Assembly (NCBI RefSeq): GCF_007565055.1
Contig: NC_044560.1
Coordinates: forward strand, 85,751,295-85,815,294
Source of the DNA: Rhinopithecus roxellana
Taxonomy: Eukaryota; Chordata; Mammalia; Primates; Cercopithecidae
Length of the DNA stretch: 64,000 nt
Direction of reading: 5' to 3'
Shown in pieces: positions 9,318 to 20,081 of this stretch. The notes beneath the pieces are model-generated. The model did no database searches, was not told the origin of the DNA, and was given only the letters and a program-made list of their open reading frames with translations. Position numbers and translations under genes: made by a program. Each line of letters opens with the position of its first letter. Within the stretch, counting starts at the first letter, position 1.

Positions 9318-9645
9318 TGTGGACTGAATGTTTGTGTCTTCCAAAAATTCATATGCTGAATTTCTACCCCCCAGTGTGATGGTATTAGGAGGTGGGGCCT
9401 TCAGGGGTCATTAGATCATGGGATGGACCCTCCTGAATGGGATTAGTGCCCTTATAAGAAGAGATAGGAAAGAGATGATCTCTCTCTCTCTCTTCTCCAT
9501 GTGAGGATACAAAGAGAAAATGGCCCTCACCAAGAACTTGACCATGCTGGCACCTGAATCTCAGACCTGTGCTCCCCAGCTGTGAGAAATGAATGTTTGT
9601 TGTTTCAACTACTCAGTCTTATAGCAGCCCAAACTGGCAATACAT
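9318..9645 (+). mobile_element. MaLR-type LTR remnant
   Basis: The blocks 'ggactgaatgtttgtgtctt', 'gtgatggtattaggaggtgg', 'gggattagtgcccttataag' and 'agctgtgagaaatgaatg' are typical of this recurring mammalian LTR group. (CT)n interrupts it at 9479-9493. Assigned by memory of the pattern; subfamily uncertain. Confidence 0.65.
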
Positions 9646-10029
9646 CATCTCTCCCTGGGATGACTGCTTCCATCTCTTGTTCCTGCCTCTGACTCTGGGA
9701 AGTGGACTCTGAGGAAGCATTAAGAGGGTGCATTGGGGAGTGACTCCTATAAGTGGAAAAGGGCAGGAAGAAGGATTGAGCAGCAAGATGTGTCCCAGGG
9801 AGCTCAGAAGCATAGACTGTCCATGCGGGCAGTTCTGCACCGGACAGCAATGGCGAGGCCTTGACCACTCCCTGGCTCAGTCATGGCCTGAGGTCACCCC
9901 AAGAAGAACGTGGCCACCTAGACAGCAGCAGCACACCTGGAAGTGCTGATAAGTGGAGGCAGTCAGCTGGCCAAGCTCCACACCACTAGACAGCAAGTCC
10001 TACATTGAAGGGGGATGTCTGTCTGTCAT

Positions 10030-10407
10030 CCACCCCCATAGTCTATCCCAGCACAGCAGCTGGGGTGATCCTATCAAAACCTAAGTCAGGCCATGTCACT
10101 CCTCTGTCCCAAACCTCCAAAGGCATCTTACACAGGCCTTCAAGGGCCCGCAAGATCTTCCCCATCCGCATCTCACCTGTTGCCTTTCTAAACTCACCTC
10201 TCTTTGCTCACCTGCTGCAACCACACTGACCTCCTGCTGTCCCCCAAGCCAGGAAACACCAGGCACCCTCCTTCCCCAGGGCCTTTGCATCCCAGGTGCC
10301 CTCTGTCTGAAATGCTGTGCCCCCAGATAGCCACGGGACTCCCTCCCTGCCTTCAGGGCTTGCATCAAATGTCAGCTGCTTAGTGAGGTGTTCTCTCCTC
10401 TTCTACT
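10030..10407 (+). mobile_element. L2 fragment, 5' part (split by Alu)
   Basis: Shows the L2 run 'aggccatgtcactcctctgtc', 'cccagggcctttgcat', 'ctgtctgaaatgctgtgccccca', 'catcaaatgtcagctgc'. It resumes at 10722 on the other side of the Alu. Confidence 0.85.
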
Positions 10408-10416
10408 AGAAATTGA

Positions 10417-10712
10417 GGCCACCCGCAGTGACTCACTCCTGTAATCCCAGCACTTTGGGAGGCCGAGGCAGGTGGATTACAAGGTCAAGAGATCGAGACC
10501 ATCCTGGCCAACGTAGTGAAACCCCATCTCTACTAAAAATACAAAAATGATCTGGGCATGGTGGCATGTGCCTGTAGTCCCAGCTACTTGAGAGGCTGAG
10601 GCAGGAGAATCACTTGAACTTGGGAGGCGGAGGTTGCAGTGAGCTAAGATCGCACCACTGCACTCCAGCCTGGCAACAGAGCAAGACTCCATCTCAAAAA
10701 AGAAAAAGAGAG
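10417..10712 (+). mobile_element. Full-length Alu
   Basis: Complete dimeric Alu with an A-rich tail, flanked by AGAAATTGA at 10408-10416 and 10713-10721. It was inserted into the L2. Confidence 0.95.
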
Positions 10713-10721
10713 AGAAATTGA

Positions 10722-10935
10722 AACTTGCCACCCCTGCACTCTCACTCCTCCCTACTTCATTTCCCCCAGAGCATTCATCACCATCTAACATGTTCTACAT
10801 TTTATTATCTGTCTTCCGGCCAGCTAGAATGTAAAACCTCTGAGGACAAGGATTTTGTTGTTGTTGTTCCCTGGTTATCTTCACTGTCTAGGATAGCACC
10901 ACAGCACACAGGAGGTGCTCAGTAACTATTAGTTT
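10722..10935 (+). mobile_element. L2 fragment, 3' part
   Basis: Ends with the typical L2 tail: 'aacctctgaggacaagg...gataggcaccacagcacac'-like text and 'aggaggtgctcagtaactatt'. It holds a short (GTT)n run. Confidence 0.75.
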
Positions 10936-10936
10936 T

Positions 10937-10972
10937 AACAGCAAAAACCACAATTACTTTTGCACCAAACTA
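10937..10972. mobile_element. MADE1 terminal fragment
   Basis: 'gcaaaaaccacaattactt' followed by 'ttgcaccaaac' is one end of MADE1, an 80-bp mariner-derived MITE. Only about half is present. Confidence 0.7.
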
Positions 10973-10999
10973 AATACTTGTTGAGTTAACAAATTTATA

Positions 11000-11130
11000 T
11001 ATATATGGATCTGGTGCTCTGCTAGGTGGTGGAGATATAAAGACCCAGCTGCCTGCCCTCAAGGGGTTCACAGTCTAATGCAGGAGGGGAATAAACATAA
11101 GTAGACCATGCACCCGGGTATAGGGAAAGG
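11000..11130 (+). mobile_element. L2 3'-region fragment
   Basis: 'tgctctgctaggtggtggagatataaag...ctcaaggggttcacagtctaatg' is characteristic of L2. It is interrupted by an L1M piece and continues beyond it. Confidence 0.7.
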
Positions 11131-11312
11131 GGGGAAGTGAAGTGGTTTACTAGAGACAGAGTTTCAGTTTTGCAAGATGACAAAGTTCTGGAGATCTGTT
11201 GCACAACAACGTGAATATACTCAACACTACTGAACTGTACACTTAAAATCCTTAAGATGATACATTTCATGGTAGTTGCTTCTTAACACAATTAAAATTT
11301 TTTAAGTAACAA
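11131..11312 (+). mobile_element. L1M 3'-UTR fragment
   Basis: 'agagtttcagttttgcaagatg', 'ctgttgcacaacaacgtgaat', 'ctgaactgtacacttaaaat' match the 3' UTR of old L1M elements, ending in a T/A-rich tail. Confidence 0.8.
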
Positions 11313-11780
11313 AAAAACAAAGCACCATAGGGAGTAGCTGAGCTTCTGAGAGCACAAAGGTACACCTAGCACAGAGGGGGCCAGCAAGGGGACTTCTGAG
11401 AGAAGGCAACAACTGAGAAAAGTCCTGATTCACAGCATTCAGCACGTGAGGGTGCTCCATGCAGAGGGAACAGCATGGACAAAGGCAAGAACACACAGAG
11501 AACCCCATCAGTGAGATGTAGTTGGGTCACGGCAAGAAGTGGCCATGAACTGGAGGTTGGGGAGCCTAGGGCTCACCCAGAAGGTGATACGGAGCTATAG
11601 ATGGCTTTTCAGCAGAGCGATGTTGGTCAGATTTCTAGGGAAGTGTGGAGGCTGCGTTGTACGGGTGGGGCTCGAGGCCAGGAGACCAGCTGGGATGGCA
11701 GCAGCCTGAACAGGACCAGGGCAATGGGAATGCAGGGAAGTGTGCGGTTCCAGGGACATTTCCAGGTGGAATGGCCAAGT
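11313..11780 (+). mobile_element. L2-like LINE remnant
   Basis: Diverged blocks such as 'ccatgcagagggaacagcatggacaaaggc' and 'aagaagtggccatgaac' recall the same family as 3715-4075. Confidence 0.45.
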
Positions 11781-12495
11781 TGTGGTAACTGTTGTCTTGG
11801 TGGCTCCCAATTTCTTCTTCATCCTCTGGGGAAGAGCCGAGTTATTCAAACCTCCAAAGCCCTTAAGGAAGGAGTCAGAGCAGGGTGAGGGCAGCCTTGA
11901 CGTCATTCCCGGCCCTCCACTGGTTCTTCCCTCCTTCCCAGTAGACGGAATCAGAAAGGCTTTGGGAGAGCTGGGCCCAGCCCCAAGAGAGGAAAACTTG
12001 GGAGTGAGCAGAGGCTGCAGTGGGGGCGTGGTGAGAACCAGCCTCCAGGGGCCTCGGTTCTCATGCCCTCAAAGGTCAGAACTAAGTGGGGCAGTTGTTA
12101 GCTTCAGAGATCCAGGAGACTCAGTTCAGCCTGGCCCTGATGGAGAGGCCTAGAGGGGAAGCCAGCTCAGCCGGATCCCCCAGGGCAGCTAGCCCTGAAG
12201 TTCTCAGGTCTGCATGTCCCCAAAGATGTCCTCCTGCTGGTCCCGAAGACAGACCAGGAACCCAGCCCTGGGGCCCAGGGAATCCAAGGACTAAATCTTG
12301 CTGTGGAGGAAAAGGGACTTCTATGTCATCAGCCCCAGGCCTCAACAGCCCCCTGCCAACTTCCCTTTCCTCAGCTGTACCCGCCCCTACCACCCTCCAA
12401 GAACAACCCACAGACCCTTTTTGTTACAGTATCACAATGTTTTTAGCCACCACTCACTTGAAAAACTTTAGGTACCACTACTGCACTATGTGCTT
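11781..12495. other. Unrecognised spacer
   Basis: Moderately GC-rich, with no repeat or gene that I can name. Open frames (for example 12086-12736) have no family features. Confidence 0.5.
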
Positions 12496-12499
12496 TGAT

Positions 12500-12640
12500 C
12501 ACACTGTATGCCGTCAACCCCATAAAGTAGATACTATCACTATCCTCATTCTGCAGAGGAAGAAATTGAGGCACAGGAATTTGAGTAATTTGCCTAAGGG
12601 TGCAGGAGTCAACAGCAAAGTCTCAACTCCTAGGTTCAGC
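12500..12640 (-). mobile_element. MIR fragment
   Basis: 'cctcattctgcagaggaagaaattgaggcacagg...aatttgcctaagggtgcagg' is MIR read in reverse. Confidence 0.75.
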
Positions 12641-12649
12641 CACCAAGAA

Positions 12650-13560
12650 AGTGTCAGCACTCCGAGGGCAGTGTCCAGTCTCAGAACCCCACAGCTCCAG
12701 GCCCTCAAGCCACACTCATGCCGCCCCTCTACCTAGAACATTCTTCCCCTCCACTTGGTTAATGGAGGGGGAAAAGCATTTCCTCTCCTCCAGGAAATGG
12801 TCCTAACCAAGTCCCTTGGGAATCACCGAGTACCTCTCAGGAGAACTTTCCACATTTATTATCTTACCGTTATCCAAGGGCTGACATGCTCAATCCCTGC
12901 ACCAGCCAGTGAGGGAGGAGGCCAGACATCATGTTTGGCTGGTTCCTCATGGTATCCCAGGTCCCCAAGCAGCATCTGCAGCACAGCAGACACTCATTGA
13001 TATTCATCCACCTGTGATGCCTGAATGCATGACAGCAGGCTCTGCATAGCCCTTTCACTCCTATGAATGTCCCCCGCACCACCCGGCCACCATTTAGAGG
13101 CATAAGAACGGGTCCAAGCTAAAGGTCAGGTGGTTCCCCTACCCCCAGTCTCAAGGAGTCCATGGGAATTGCTTAATGGCCTCCGATTGTGTAGCCTGCC
13201 CAGGCATGGGGATGTTTGAGAATTCTGGAAGAACGTGGGCTGGGTGTGGGTAGAGACCCCAGCTCCATCACCTATGCCAGAAGTGTGGATTACAACCCCT
13301 GTCCCCCATTGGAGCTTCCCGCGCCGTAATTAGCCTTGAACGCCTCATCCTGGCACACTAGGGCCACCTAGCAAATGAGTGGTTCCCATACCCCGTCCCC
13401 ATCCGCCCACCCTTCACAGCCCCCCAGGCCAGTTGCCTAGATCAACAGCTCTTACTGCAACCCTTTCAAATCCGGCCACCCTAAGAGATCCTGGCCTGGG
13501 AGAATTCCCCTTCCCTGGCCAAAGAAACGACAGGGGAATTTACCATCTGGAATACCTGGT
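12650..13560. other. GJA4 upstream region, no repeat recognised
   Basis: About 0.9 kb without identifiable repeats, becoming GC-richer toward the GJA4 promoter. Distal control elements could lie here, but none can be named from sequence alone. Confidence 0.45.
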
Positions 13561-13775
13561 GGAGAGAGAGCAGGAGAGGGAGGGTAGGTCAGCCCCTCTT
13601 GCCCCTCCCCACCGCAAATCACAGGCCCACCTCCCCGGAGTGGGTTTAGGGAGTCTGCAGCTCCCAGTCCCCGCCCCCGCCCTCTCTCCAGCCCCCGCCG
13701 CCCTCCCCGTCGCGTTTCCTGCCCCCACCCCGCCCCTCTGCGCTATTTAAGGCGCCCCCGCCGCCCGTGCGGTCC
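13560..13775 (+). promoter_or_regulatory. GJA4: GJA4 promoter: TATA-like box and GC boxes
   Basis: A TATTTAA box at 13744-13750 lies about 25-30 bp before the GC-rich leader. Upstream are several C-rich Sp1/KLF-type boxes ('ccccgcccccgccc' near 13670, 'caccccgcccctctg' near 13726) and other C-rich tracts. The spacing fits a start near 13770-13780. Factor binding is inferred. Confidence 0.75.
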
Positions 13776-13845
13776 AGCAGGGCTCCCGCGGGCGTCGCTC
13801 CGGCCATCGTCCCCACCTCCACCTGGGCCGCCCGGCAGGCAGGCG
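13775..13845 (+). other. GJA4: GJA4 noncoding exon 1
   Basis: A short GC-rich leader between the TATA-like box and a GTGAGT donor at 13846-13851. The 5' end is estimated from the TATA spacing. The donor overlaps an AP-1-like TGAGTCA (13848-13854). It contains no usable ATG. Confidence 0.7.
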
Positions 13846-14971
13846 GTGAGTCAGGGGCTTGGAGGGGACCGGGGGTGCCACCTGCTCGCGGGAGGCCGGG
13901 CGGAGTCTTGGGTCCTCCGAGGCCGGGACGGGGGTTGCTGCGGAACGCCCGCCGCGACAGAGCCGCGCTCACCCAGGTGGCCTTGGCCAGGCTCCCACCC
14001 TCTTTCCATGGAATCCTTATAACAACCCGAGGCGGTAGGAATACTATTGTTTCCACTCTACCATGGAGGAGACTGAGGCGCCCAGAGGTTTTTCCTTATC
14101 CAAGGGGCCGCAGTTACTAAAAGCCAAGATTTGAACCCAGAGCCGCTTCCAGAGCCTGGCTCTAAACAGCTTTGCACTTGGGAAGAGGCACCTCCCTCTT
14201 GGGAACTTTGTGGCCTGTGCCTCACCCTGCAATAACAATTCCTTTCAAGAGTCTAGAATTTGCCAGCATCAGCTTTGGAGATGGAAGGGGGTGGGAGTGG
14301 AGGTGGACGAAGAAGACAGGACCAAGTGTCCCTCCTCAAGTGGCAGGTGGTCATTATTGCTGACCGGTGGAGCTAAAGGATGATGCTGCCTTCAGCTCCT
14401 AAAACCCCTACCGCCTCCCAGCCCCTGCAGCCTCAAAGACTAGAGTGAAGCCAGCTGGGTAAGATATGAAGCAAGGAGCAGGGACCTGAGGCTTTGAGCC
14501 CCCTAAGAAGCAGAAGATAACACCTCTACCATCAGCACCAACCCCCAATGTCTGGGGGTAGCCAGCCTTGGGTAAAACGGAGGAAGGGCTTAGCCCAGCT
14601 GCACAACCTTGGATACGTTCCTCAAATTCTGTTCCCACAGGCAAAGGAGCCTCAATTCCACCCAGATTTCCTTGGTCTGTGTCCATCCTAGGGCAGTGGC
14701 TTGGGGACAAGAGGGATATCGATGTCTGATTAGGCAGGGACCTTAGCCAAAGCAGAATGAGACCATACAGAGGTTGGCAGCCATCATCCAAAGATCTGCT
14801 TTGGGTTCTGCCTGCACTGCTGAGTGGGAGCCTCCAGGCCAGTCCTTCCCCTTCCTGAACCTGCGTTTCTATGTAGGTAGAACGGGCATGGCAGACCTCC
14901 CTGCCGGCTTGTTGCTGGGCGAACGAGAAGGATGCCATGCTGACATGCTGACTTGCTCTGTGTCCTTGCAG
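13846..14971 (+). other. GJA4: GJA4 intron 1
   Basis: From the GTGAGT donor to the acceptor ...TGTCCTTGCAG ending at 14971. It contains one MIR (minus, 13985-14140). The rest is unremarkable; the minus-strand frame at 14408-14938 looks like chance. Confidence 0.75.
13985..14140 (-). mobile_element. MIR fragment in the GJA4 intron
   Basis: 'ccatggaggagactgaggcgcccagagg...ccaagatttgaacccagag' is the MIR pattern in reverse. Confidence 0.8.
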
Positions 14972-14988
14972 ACGGAGGCCCGGGAGCC
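14961..14988 (+). promoter_or_regulatory. GJA4: GJA4 splice acceptor and 17-nt leader
   Basis: A pyrimidine-rich tract and CAG at 14969-14971; exon 2 starts at 14972 and the ATG is 17 nt on, in a good context (GGAGCCATGG). An in-frame ATG at 14953 lies before the acceptor, so it is spliced out. Confidence 0.85.
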
Positions 14989-15990
14989 ATGGGTGACTGG
15001 GGCTTCCTGGAGAAGCTGCTGGACCAGGTCCAGGAGCACTCGACCGTGGTGGGCAAGATCTGGCTGACGGTGCTCTTCATCTTCCGCATCCTCATCCTGG
15101 GCCTAGCCGGCGAGTCAGTGTGGGGTGACGAGCAGTCAGATTTCGAGTGTAACACAGCCCAGCCAGGCTGCACCAACGTCTGCTATGACCAGGCCTTCCC
15201 CATCTCCCACATCCGCTACTGGGTGCTGCAGTTCCTCTTCGTCAGCACGCCCACCCTGGTCTACCTGGGCCATGTCATTTACCTGTCTCGGCGAGAAGAG
15301 CGGCTACGGCAGAAGGAGGGGGAGCTGCGGGCACTGCCAGCCAAGGACCCACAGGTGGAGCGGGCACTGGCGGCCGTAGAGCGTCAGATGGCCAAGATCT
15401 CGGTGGCGGAAGATGGTCGCCTGCGCATCCGCGGAGCGCTGATGGGCACCTATGTGGCCAGCGTGCTCTGCAAGAGCGTGCTAGAGGCAGGCTTCCTCTA
15501 TGGCCAGTGGCGCCTGTATGGCTGGACCATGGAGCCCGTGTTTGTGTGCCAGCGAGCACCCTGCCCCTACCTCGTGGACTGCTTTGTCTCTCGCCCCACG
15601 GAGAAGACCATCTTCATCATCTTCATGTTGGTGGTTGGACTCATCTCCCTGGTGCTTAACCTGCTGGAGTTGGTGCACTTGCTGTGTCGCTGCCTTAGCC
15701 GGGGGATGAGGGCACGGCAGGGCCAAGATGCACCCCCGACCCAGGGCACCTCCTCAGACCCTTACACGGACCAGGTCTTCTTCTACCTCCCCATGGGCCA
15801 GGGGCCCTCATCCCCGCCATGCCCCACCTACAATGGGCTCTCATCCAGCGAGCAGAACTGGGCCAACCTGACCACGGAGGAGAGGCTGGCTTCTTCCAGG
15901 CCCCCTCTCTTCCTGGACCCACCCCCTCAGAATGGCCGAAAATCCCCCAGTCGCCCCAGCAGCTCTGCTTCTAAGAAGCAGTATGTATAG
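14989..15990 (+). CDS. GJA4: Connexin 37, gap junction alpha-4 protein
   Basis: Subunit of gap-junction hemichannels, used in arterial endothelium and in oocyte-granulosa coupling. The intact 333-residue frame is the usual length. Visible: N-terminal helix, TM1 about 20-40, loop 1 cysteines C54, C61 and C65 (C-X6-C-X3-C), TM2 about 77-98, a charged cytoplasmic loop (99-150), TM3 about 152-173, loop 2 C187, C192 and C198 (C-X4-C-X5-C), TM4 about 207-233, then a long Pro/Ser-rich cytoplasmic tail ending SKKQYV. The single coding exon is typical of connexins. The start at 14989 gives the conserved MGDW opening; the upstream ATG at 14953 is intronic. Against human Cx37 from memory only about three residues differ (269, 317, 319). 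Residue 319 is Ser (codon TCC at 15943-15945), the site of a Pro/Ser polymorphism in people. Confidence 0.98.
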   Translation: MGDWGFLEKLLDQVQEHSTVVGKIWLTVLFIFRILILGLAGESVWGDEQSDFECNTAQPGCTNVCYDQAFPISHIRYWVLQFLFVSTPTLVYLGHVIYLSRREERLRQKEGELRALPAKDPQVERALAAVERQMAKISVAEDGRLRIRGALMGTYVASVLCKSVLEAGFLYGQWRLYGWTMEPVFVCQRAPCPYLVDCFVSRPTEKTIFIIFMLVVGLISLVLNLLELVHLLCRCLSRGMRARQGQDAPPTQGTSSDPYTDQVFFYLPMGQGPSSPPCPTYNGLSSSEQNWANLTTEERLASSRPPLFLDPPPQNGRKSPSRPSSSASKKQYV

Positions 15991-16495
15991 AGGCCTGGGG
16001 CTTATGTCACCCAACAGAGGGGTCCTGAGAAGTCTGGCTGCCTGGGATGCCCCCTGCCCCCTCCTGGAAGGCTCTGCAGAGATGACTGGGCTGGAGAAGC
16101 AGATGCTTGCTGGCCATGGAGCCTCATTGCAAGTTGTTCTTGAACAACTGAGGCCTTCCTGGTGCCACCAGGCACTATGGCTTCCTCTCCAGAACGTGGC
16201 TTTGCCTGAGCACAGACAGAGTCAGCATGGGATGCTCTGGCCTTTTGCCGCTGATCCAGAGGGACCCAGAGCCAACTTACCCCAACCTTACCCTATGGAA
16301 CAGTTACCTGTGTGCAGGTTGTCCTCAAACCCTCCCCTCACAGGAAGAGGCGGACTGAGGCTGCTGGGTCAGCCTGGATCGCACAGACAGAGCTTGTGCG
16401 GGATTTGGCCCTGTCTAGGGGACTGGTGCCTTGTTTTCATCACTCCTTCCTAGTTCTGTTTATGCTTCTAAAATAAACAGGACTGGATCACAAGC
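15991..16495 (+). other. GJA4: GJA4 3' untranslated region
   Basis: From the stop codon to shortly after the AATAAA at 16472. Free of repeats. Confidence 0.85.
16472..16477 (+). terminator. GJA4: GJA4 polyadenylation signal AATAAA
   Basis: Canonical hexamer followed by GT-rich sequence ('gctaggtgtgtactgatg') about 15-25 nt downstream. Confidence 0.88.
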
Positions 16496-16499
16496 TAGG

Positions 16500-17790
16500 T
16501 GTGTACTGATGCTATCACGATGTGCTGGGGGTTGGGGGATAGAGTTATTTTGCCCAGGCTTCCTTTTCTTTTTGGTCCTGTATAATCTCTTTAGTCTCTG
16601 TAACCCCCAACTCCAGCCAGCACCTTCACCCCTCAAACTCATACCTTCTGCCTCCAACAGCCCTGATTCCTAAATGTTCTGCCTTTTGAAATGCCTCAGA
16701 CACTATCTTCTTCTCATCCCCACCACTCCAGCCCATTAATGAGTGGCCAAAGCATAAGTGTCCTTGCCCTGCCTCCCCCGTGCCCATCGTCACCCTGGCC
16801 ACACTGCCCCCTGCAAAGTGCTTCCTTACTGGATGGTTTGCTCCCCAAGCATGCCTGCCAGCCAAGCCCTTCACAGTCCAGTTCAGACGGGCCCTGCACT
16901 CATCCCACCTCATTCTCATCCTTGATATTTGGGAAGGGAGGTTTAGGTCACTAGTCCTTCCTACCTTGGCCCTTTCTAGTCTGCCCACCAGGAGGAGCAA
17001 CTTAAGGATCTGCTCTCCACGCACCCAGACCTCAGTGAGGACAATGGCAATGTACAGAAGTGGAAGAGACTGAATCTTGCCAATGACACAAAGGCTGCAG
17101 AAACAAAATGAACAATTGAACTGGGTCTTGACTAGGAGTTCACCGGGGAGGGAAAGAGAACACTGAGCATTCAAGCGGAGAAAACTGCTTGTGCAAAGTC
17201 AGAGGAGGGACTGACAGGCTGAGGGGGCACTTAGGTCCCGATGAGCCATCGAGATACAGGAGGCGTGGCTGAGGATGGGCCCACTGCTGGCAGAAATGAC
17301 CTATGTGGAGGTGACCCAGGTAGGGGAGAGCACTAGGTAGTGACCCTCAGAGGCAAGCTGGTTGTCCTCCCTTCCCAGGGACATCTGGGGCTAGGGTTAA
17401 AGAAGGAAAGGGGGTCTATCTGATGTGGCCACACGCTTCTCCTTGAGAGTCACGATGCCTTTACAGCAGGTTGGCAAGTTGGCCCCTCTCCCATCAGGAT
17501 AGGTGTTGAAAACACCAGCTCTGTACCCCTCACCCAGAGCTCACTGGCTCACTTGCTGCTTACCCAGTGAGTCTGAACGCTCAGCCTCATAAATGACAAC
17601 CCTCTTCCTCTTCCAGCTGTGGTTTCCATTCTTCCCTCTGAATCGCTGAAATGGATCAGGCCAGCTTCCTCACGGCTCTCAGATTGACCCAGTATGTTCC
17701 CACCCTGCCCCGTGTCAGCATGCAGTGTCCCTGCCCCCCACACTTCAAAATTCCACAAATCTTTTAAATACTACTGGACCCTGGAAAAGG
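16500..17790. other. Downstream flank of GJA4, unrecognised
   Basis: No Alu, L1 or gene recognised. The longest open frame (16626-17174, minus) has no family feature. Possibly unique sequence. Confidence 0.5.
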
Positions 17791-17794
17791 CCAT

Positions 17795-17998
17795 AGTGCA
17801 GAAGAGTAAGATGAGCTTTAGCACCAGAGGGCCCTGAATTTAAATGCTGTAGTCTGAAGTCAATCATTTCACTTCTCTGAGTCTCAGTTTTCTAATCTCT
17901 AAAATGCAAGTAACATCACCTGCCTCACAACTGACAGGAAACCAAGTAAGTGAAAGTATGTGACTGTACCTGGCTCAGTAGTCATGCAGTAAAATTAA
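17795..17998 (+). mobile_element. MIR, near full-length
   Basis: 'cagagggccctgaatttaaatg', 'cacttctctgagtctcagttttc', 'gactgtacctggctcagtagtcatgcagt' follow MIR in order. Confidence 0.8.
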
Positions 17999-18627
17999 GC
18001 TCACACCTTTCAACCAGCTAACATAGATTCTTCCTCCAGGAAGCACTCCCTGACTTCTCCAGCTAGTCTCCAGCAATGACCTCTGCCTCTCAGGGATTGA
18101 AACCACTGCTTGATTGAGTGAGGCTGGGCTCAATCCTGAAAGCCTCAAAAAGGAGGCTGTTCACATACTGGAAGTCCATGACCACTGGAAGCTGAGGTCC
18201 TCGTCTAAGAGATTCTCTTCCAGCCAGGGTGAGAGGCCAGGGGCTGCAGGTTAGAAGCCAGCGTTAGAGCCAGCATTACCAGAGGGGCCTGAGAGCCCTG
18301 GTTTGGTGTTTCTGTTATCCCCAACCTTTCCTACTTTGAAAAGGTAGGAGAAGAAAGGTTTCAGTGAGCAGAGATGGCATCCTTCCCCTCCCTCAAAGCT
18401 CACCCACTCTGAGCTTGGTGTCAGAGCTGGGGTCAGGCTGGGGCTCAGGAACTTGGACCTCTGGCAAGACAAGTTGGGTCCTAGACTGGTGGCCACACAA
18501 ACACAAGCACATATGGGCTGGGGGTTTAAGAGTAAGGATAGTGTCGTGGGGCTGGGATCACACCGTTTAGGGTTGGGGGTATGGTGAAGACTATGCAGGA
18601 AGAGTGGCTGTAAGCCCCATTCCACCT
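17999..18627. other. Unrecognised spacer
   Basis: No repeat or gene identified. No exon-like boundary pair stands out. Confidence 0.45.
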
Positions 18628-19050
18628 GTATTCCCTTGCCAGGGCTACTGTACTAAAGTACCACAGACTGCACGGCTTAAGCAATAGAAACTGATTCTCA
18701 GTTCTGGAGGCCAGAAGTCTGAGATCAAGATATCCGAAGGGCTGGTTCCTTCCAAGGGCTGTGAGGGAGACTGTTCCAGGCCTCTCTCCTAGTTCTGGTG
18801 TTTTGCTGGCAATCTTTGGTGCTCCTTGGCTTTTAGATACATCACTCCCATCTCTGCCTTCATCTTTACCTGGTGTTCTCCCTGGTCTCTCTGTCTAAAT
18901 TTCTCCTCTTTATAAGGACGTCACTCATATTAGATTAGGACCCACCCTAATGACTTTGATTTAACTTGATTACCTCTGAAAAGACCTTATTTCCACATAA
19001 GGTTACATTCTGACGTATTAGGGGTTAAAATTTCAATATATCTGGCATAT
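18628..19050 (-). mobile_element. MaLR-type LTR remnant
   Basis: Plus-strand reading shows the reversed LTR: 'tactaaagtaccacagactg', 'cagttctggaggccagaagtc', 'cctctttataaggacgtcac', 'taggacccaccctaatgac', 'tacctctgaaaagacctta'. Same group as 9318-9645 but opposite direction. Confidence 0.7.
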
Positions 19051-19264
19051 GACCACCCTCGTGGCCCCACCTCACCTCCAAGCACTGGTCAGGCAGGGGG
19101 CTCTGGAGAAAGCTGGGTTTGTTGGACACAGGCATCTCCTTGGTGATGTCACTAGGATGAAACACAGCAGGTTCACACCTTTCTTTTCCTTTGCTTCCTT
19201 CTTCCTCTCACCAGCCTATCCCTTGCTGCCACCAACCAAAATCTAAGTTGATAGCTGCTGACTC

Positions 19265-19400
19265 TCAGTTAGAGAAAGGGCCACTGTTTGGAGTCAGGAG
19301 ACTTGGCTCCTATCTCGCACCTCTCAAACGTGCTTGACTGTGGCTCTTTCCCTTCTCTAGGCCTCAATTTCCCCATTGTGAAATGAAAGAGTTGGATGAG
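19265..19400 (+). mobile_element. MIR fragment
   Basis: 'gagtcaggagacttggctcc' and 'ctctaggcctcaatttccccat' correspond to MIR. Degenerate. Confidence 0.65.
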
Positions 19401-20081
19401 AAACACGTATGTGACAATTAGGTATGAGGAGCGTTGCATGTGGTAACCTGTCACCGATCATTCATCTGAAAACTCATGAGTGATGTACTATTTTACATGA
19501 ATCAGAAAAAAGTCAAGGTTGTTTCTACAATAAGATTAATTCCAGTCGCTTAAATTCACATTGCCTTCCTGAGTAGGAAAGACAGGGATGGGGTTATGTG
19601 GAGTGCACTGGGAATTTTGCATAACCCAAGGTCATCTTATCTATGACCGATGGGAGCATGAGAACATCACAGGCTGCACATAAACAAGGCTGTCAAGCTG
19701 GGTGATGCCAAAACTTCTTCCCAATCTAACATGCCGGCTCACTGGCCACTGGCTTGCCAGCCTCATGGTTCTATCACCTCCAGTTCCTTGACTAGGGATT
19801 CTTCCTTTTCACACCAACCTCAGCATGACTACTGGCGTTTGCAGGAAGACGTATCCATCACAGGATTGTCAGAACATCTCTCTCCACCTTTAAGAATCTC
19901 TTTCCAGTCTTGGCTTTGATCCCAGAGCCACAGGACACTCAGTTCTGTCCTTCCCAAACAGTACTGCAGCCACATACAGACAGCCACCGGGTCCAGCCTG
20001 AGCCTGCTCTCCTCCCATTCCTCCAGATAATCCTGATTTCCAGAAGTCTCTGACCAACCTGCAATTTGTTTAATTTCCTCC
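19401..20081. other. Unrecognised spacer
   Basis: No clear feature apart from MIR-like drift on the left. No gene. Confidence 0.4.

Noticed and set aside
14408..14938. 176-codon minus-strand frame in the GJA4 intron
   Set aside because: No family feature and it ends next to the acceptor of the opposite strand's exon.
14953..14988. In-frame ATG 12 codons upstream of the Cx37 start
   Set aside because: It lies before the splice acceptor at 14971, so it is intronic. The conserved connexin N-terminus begins at 14989.
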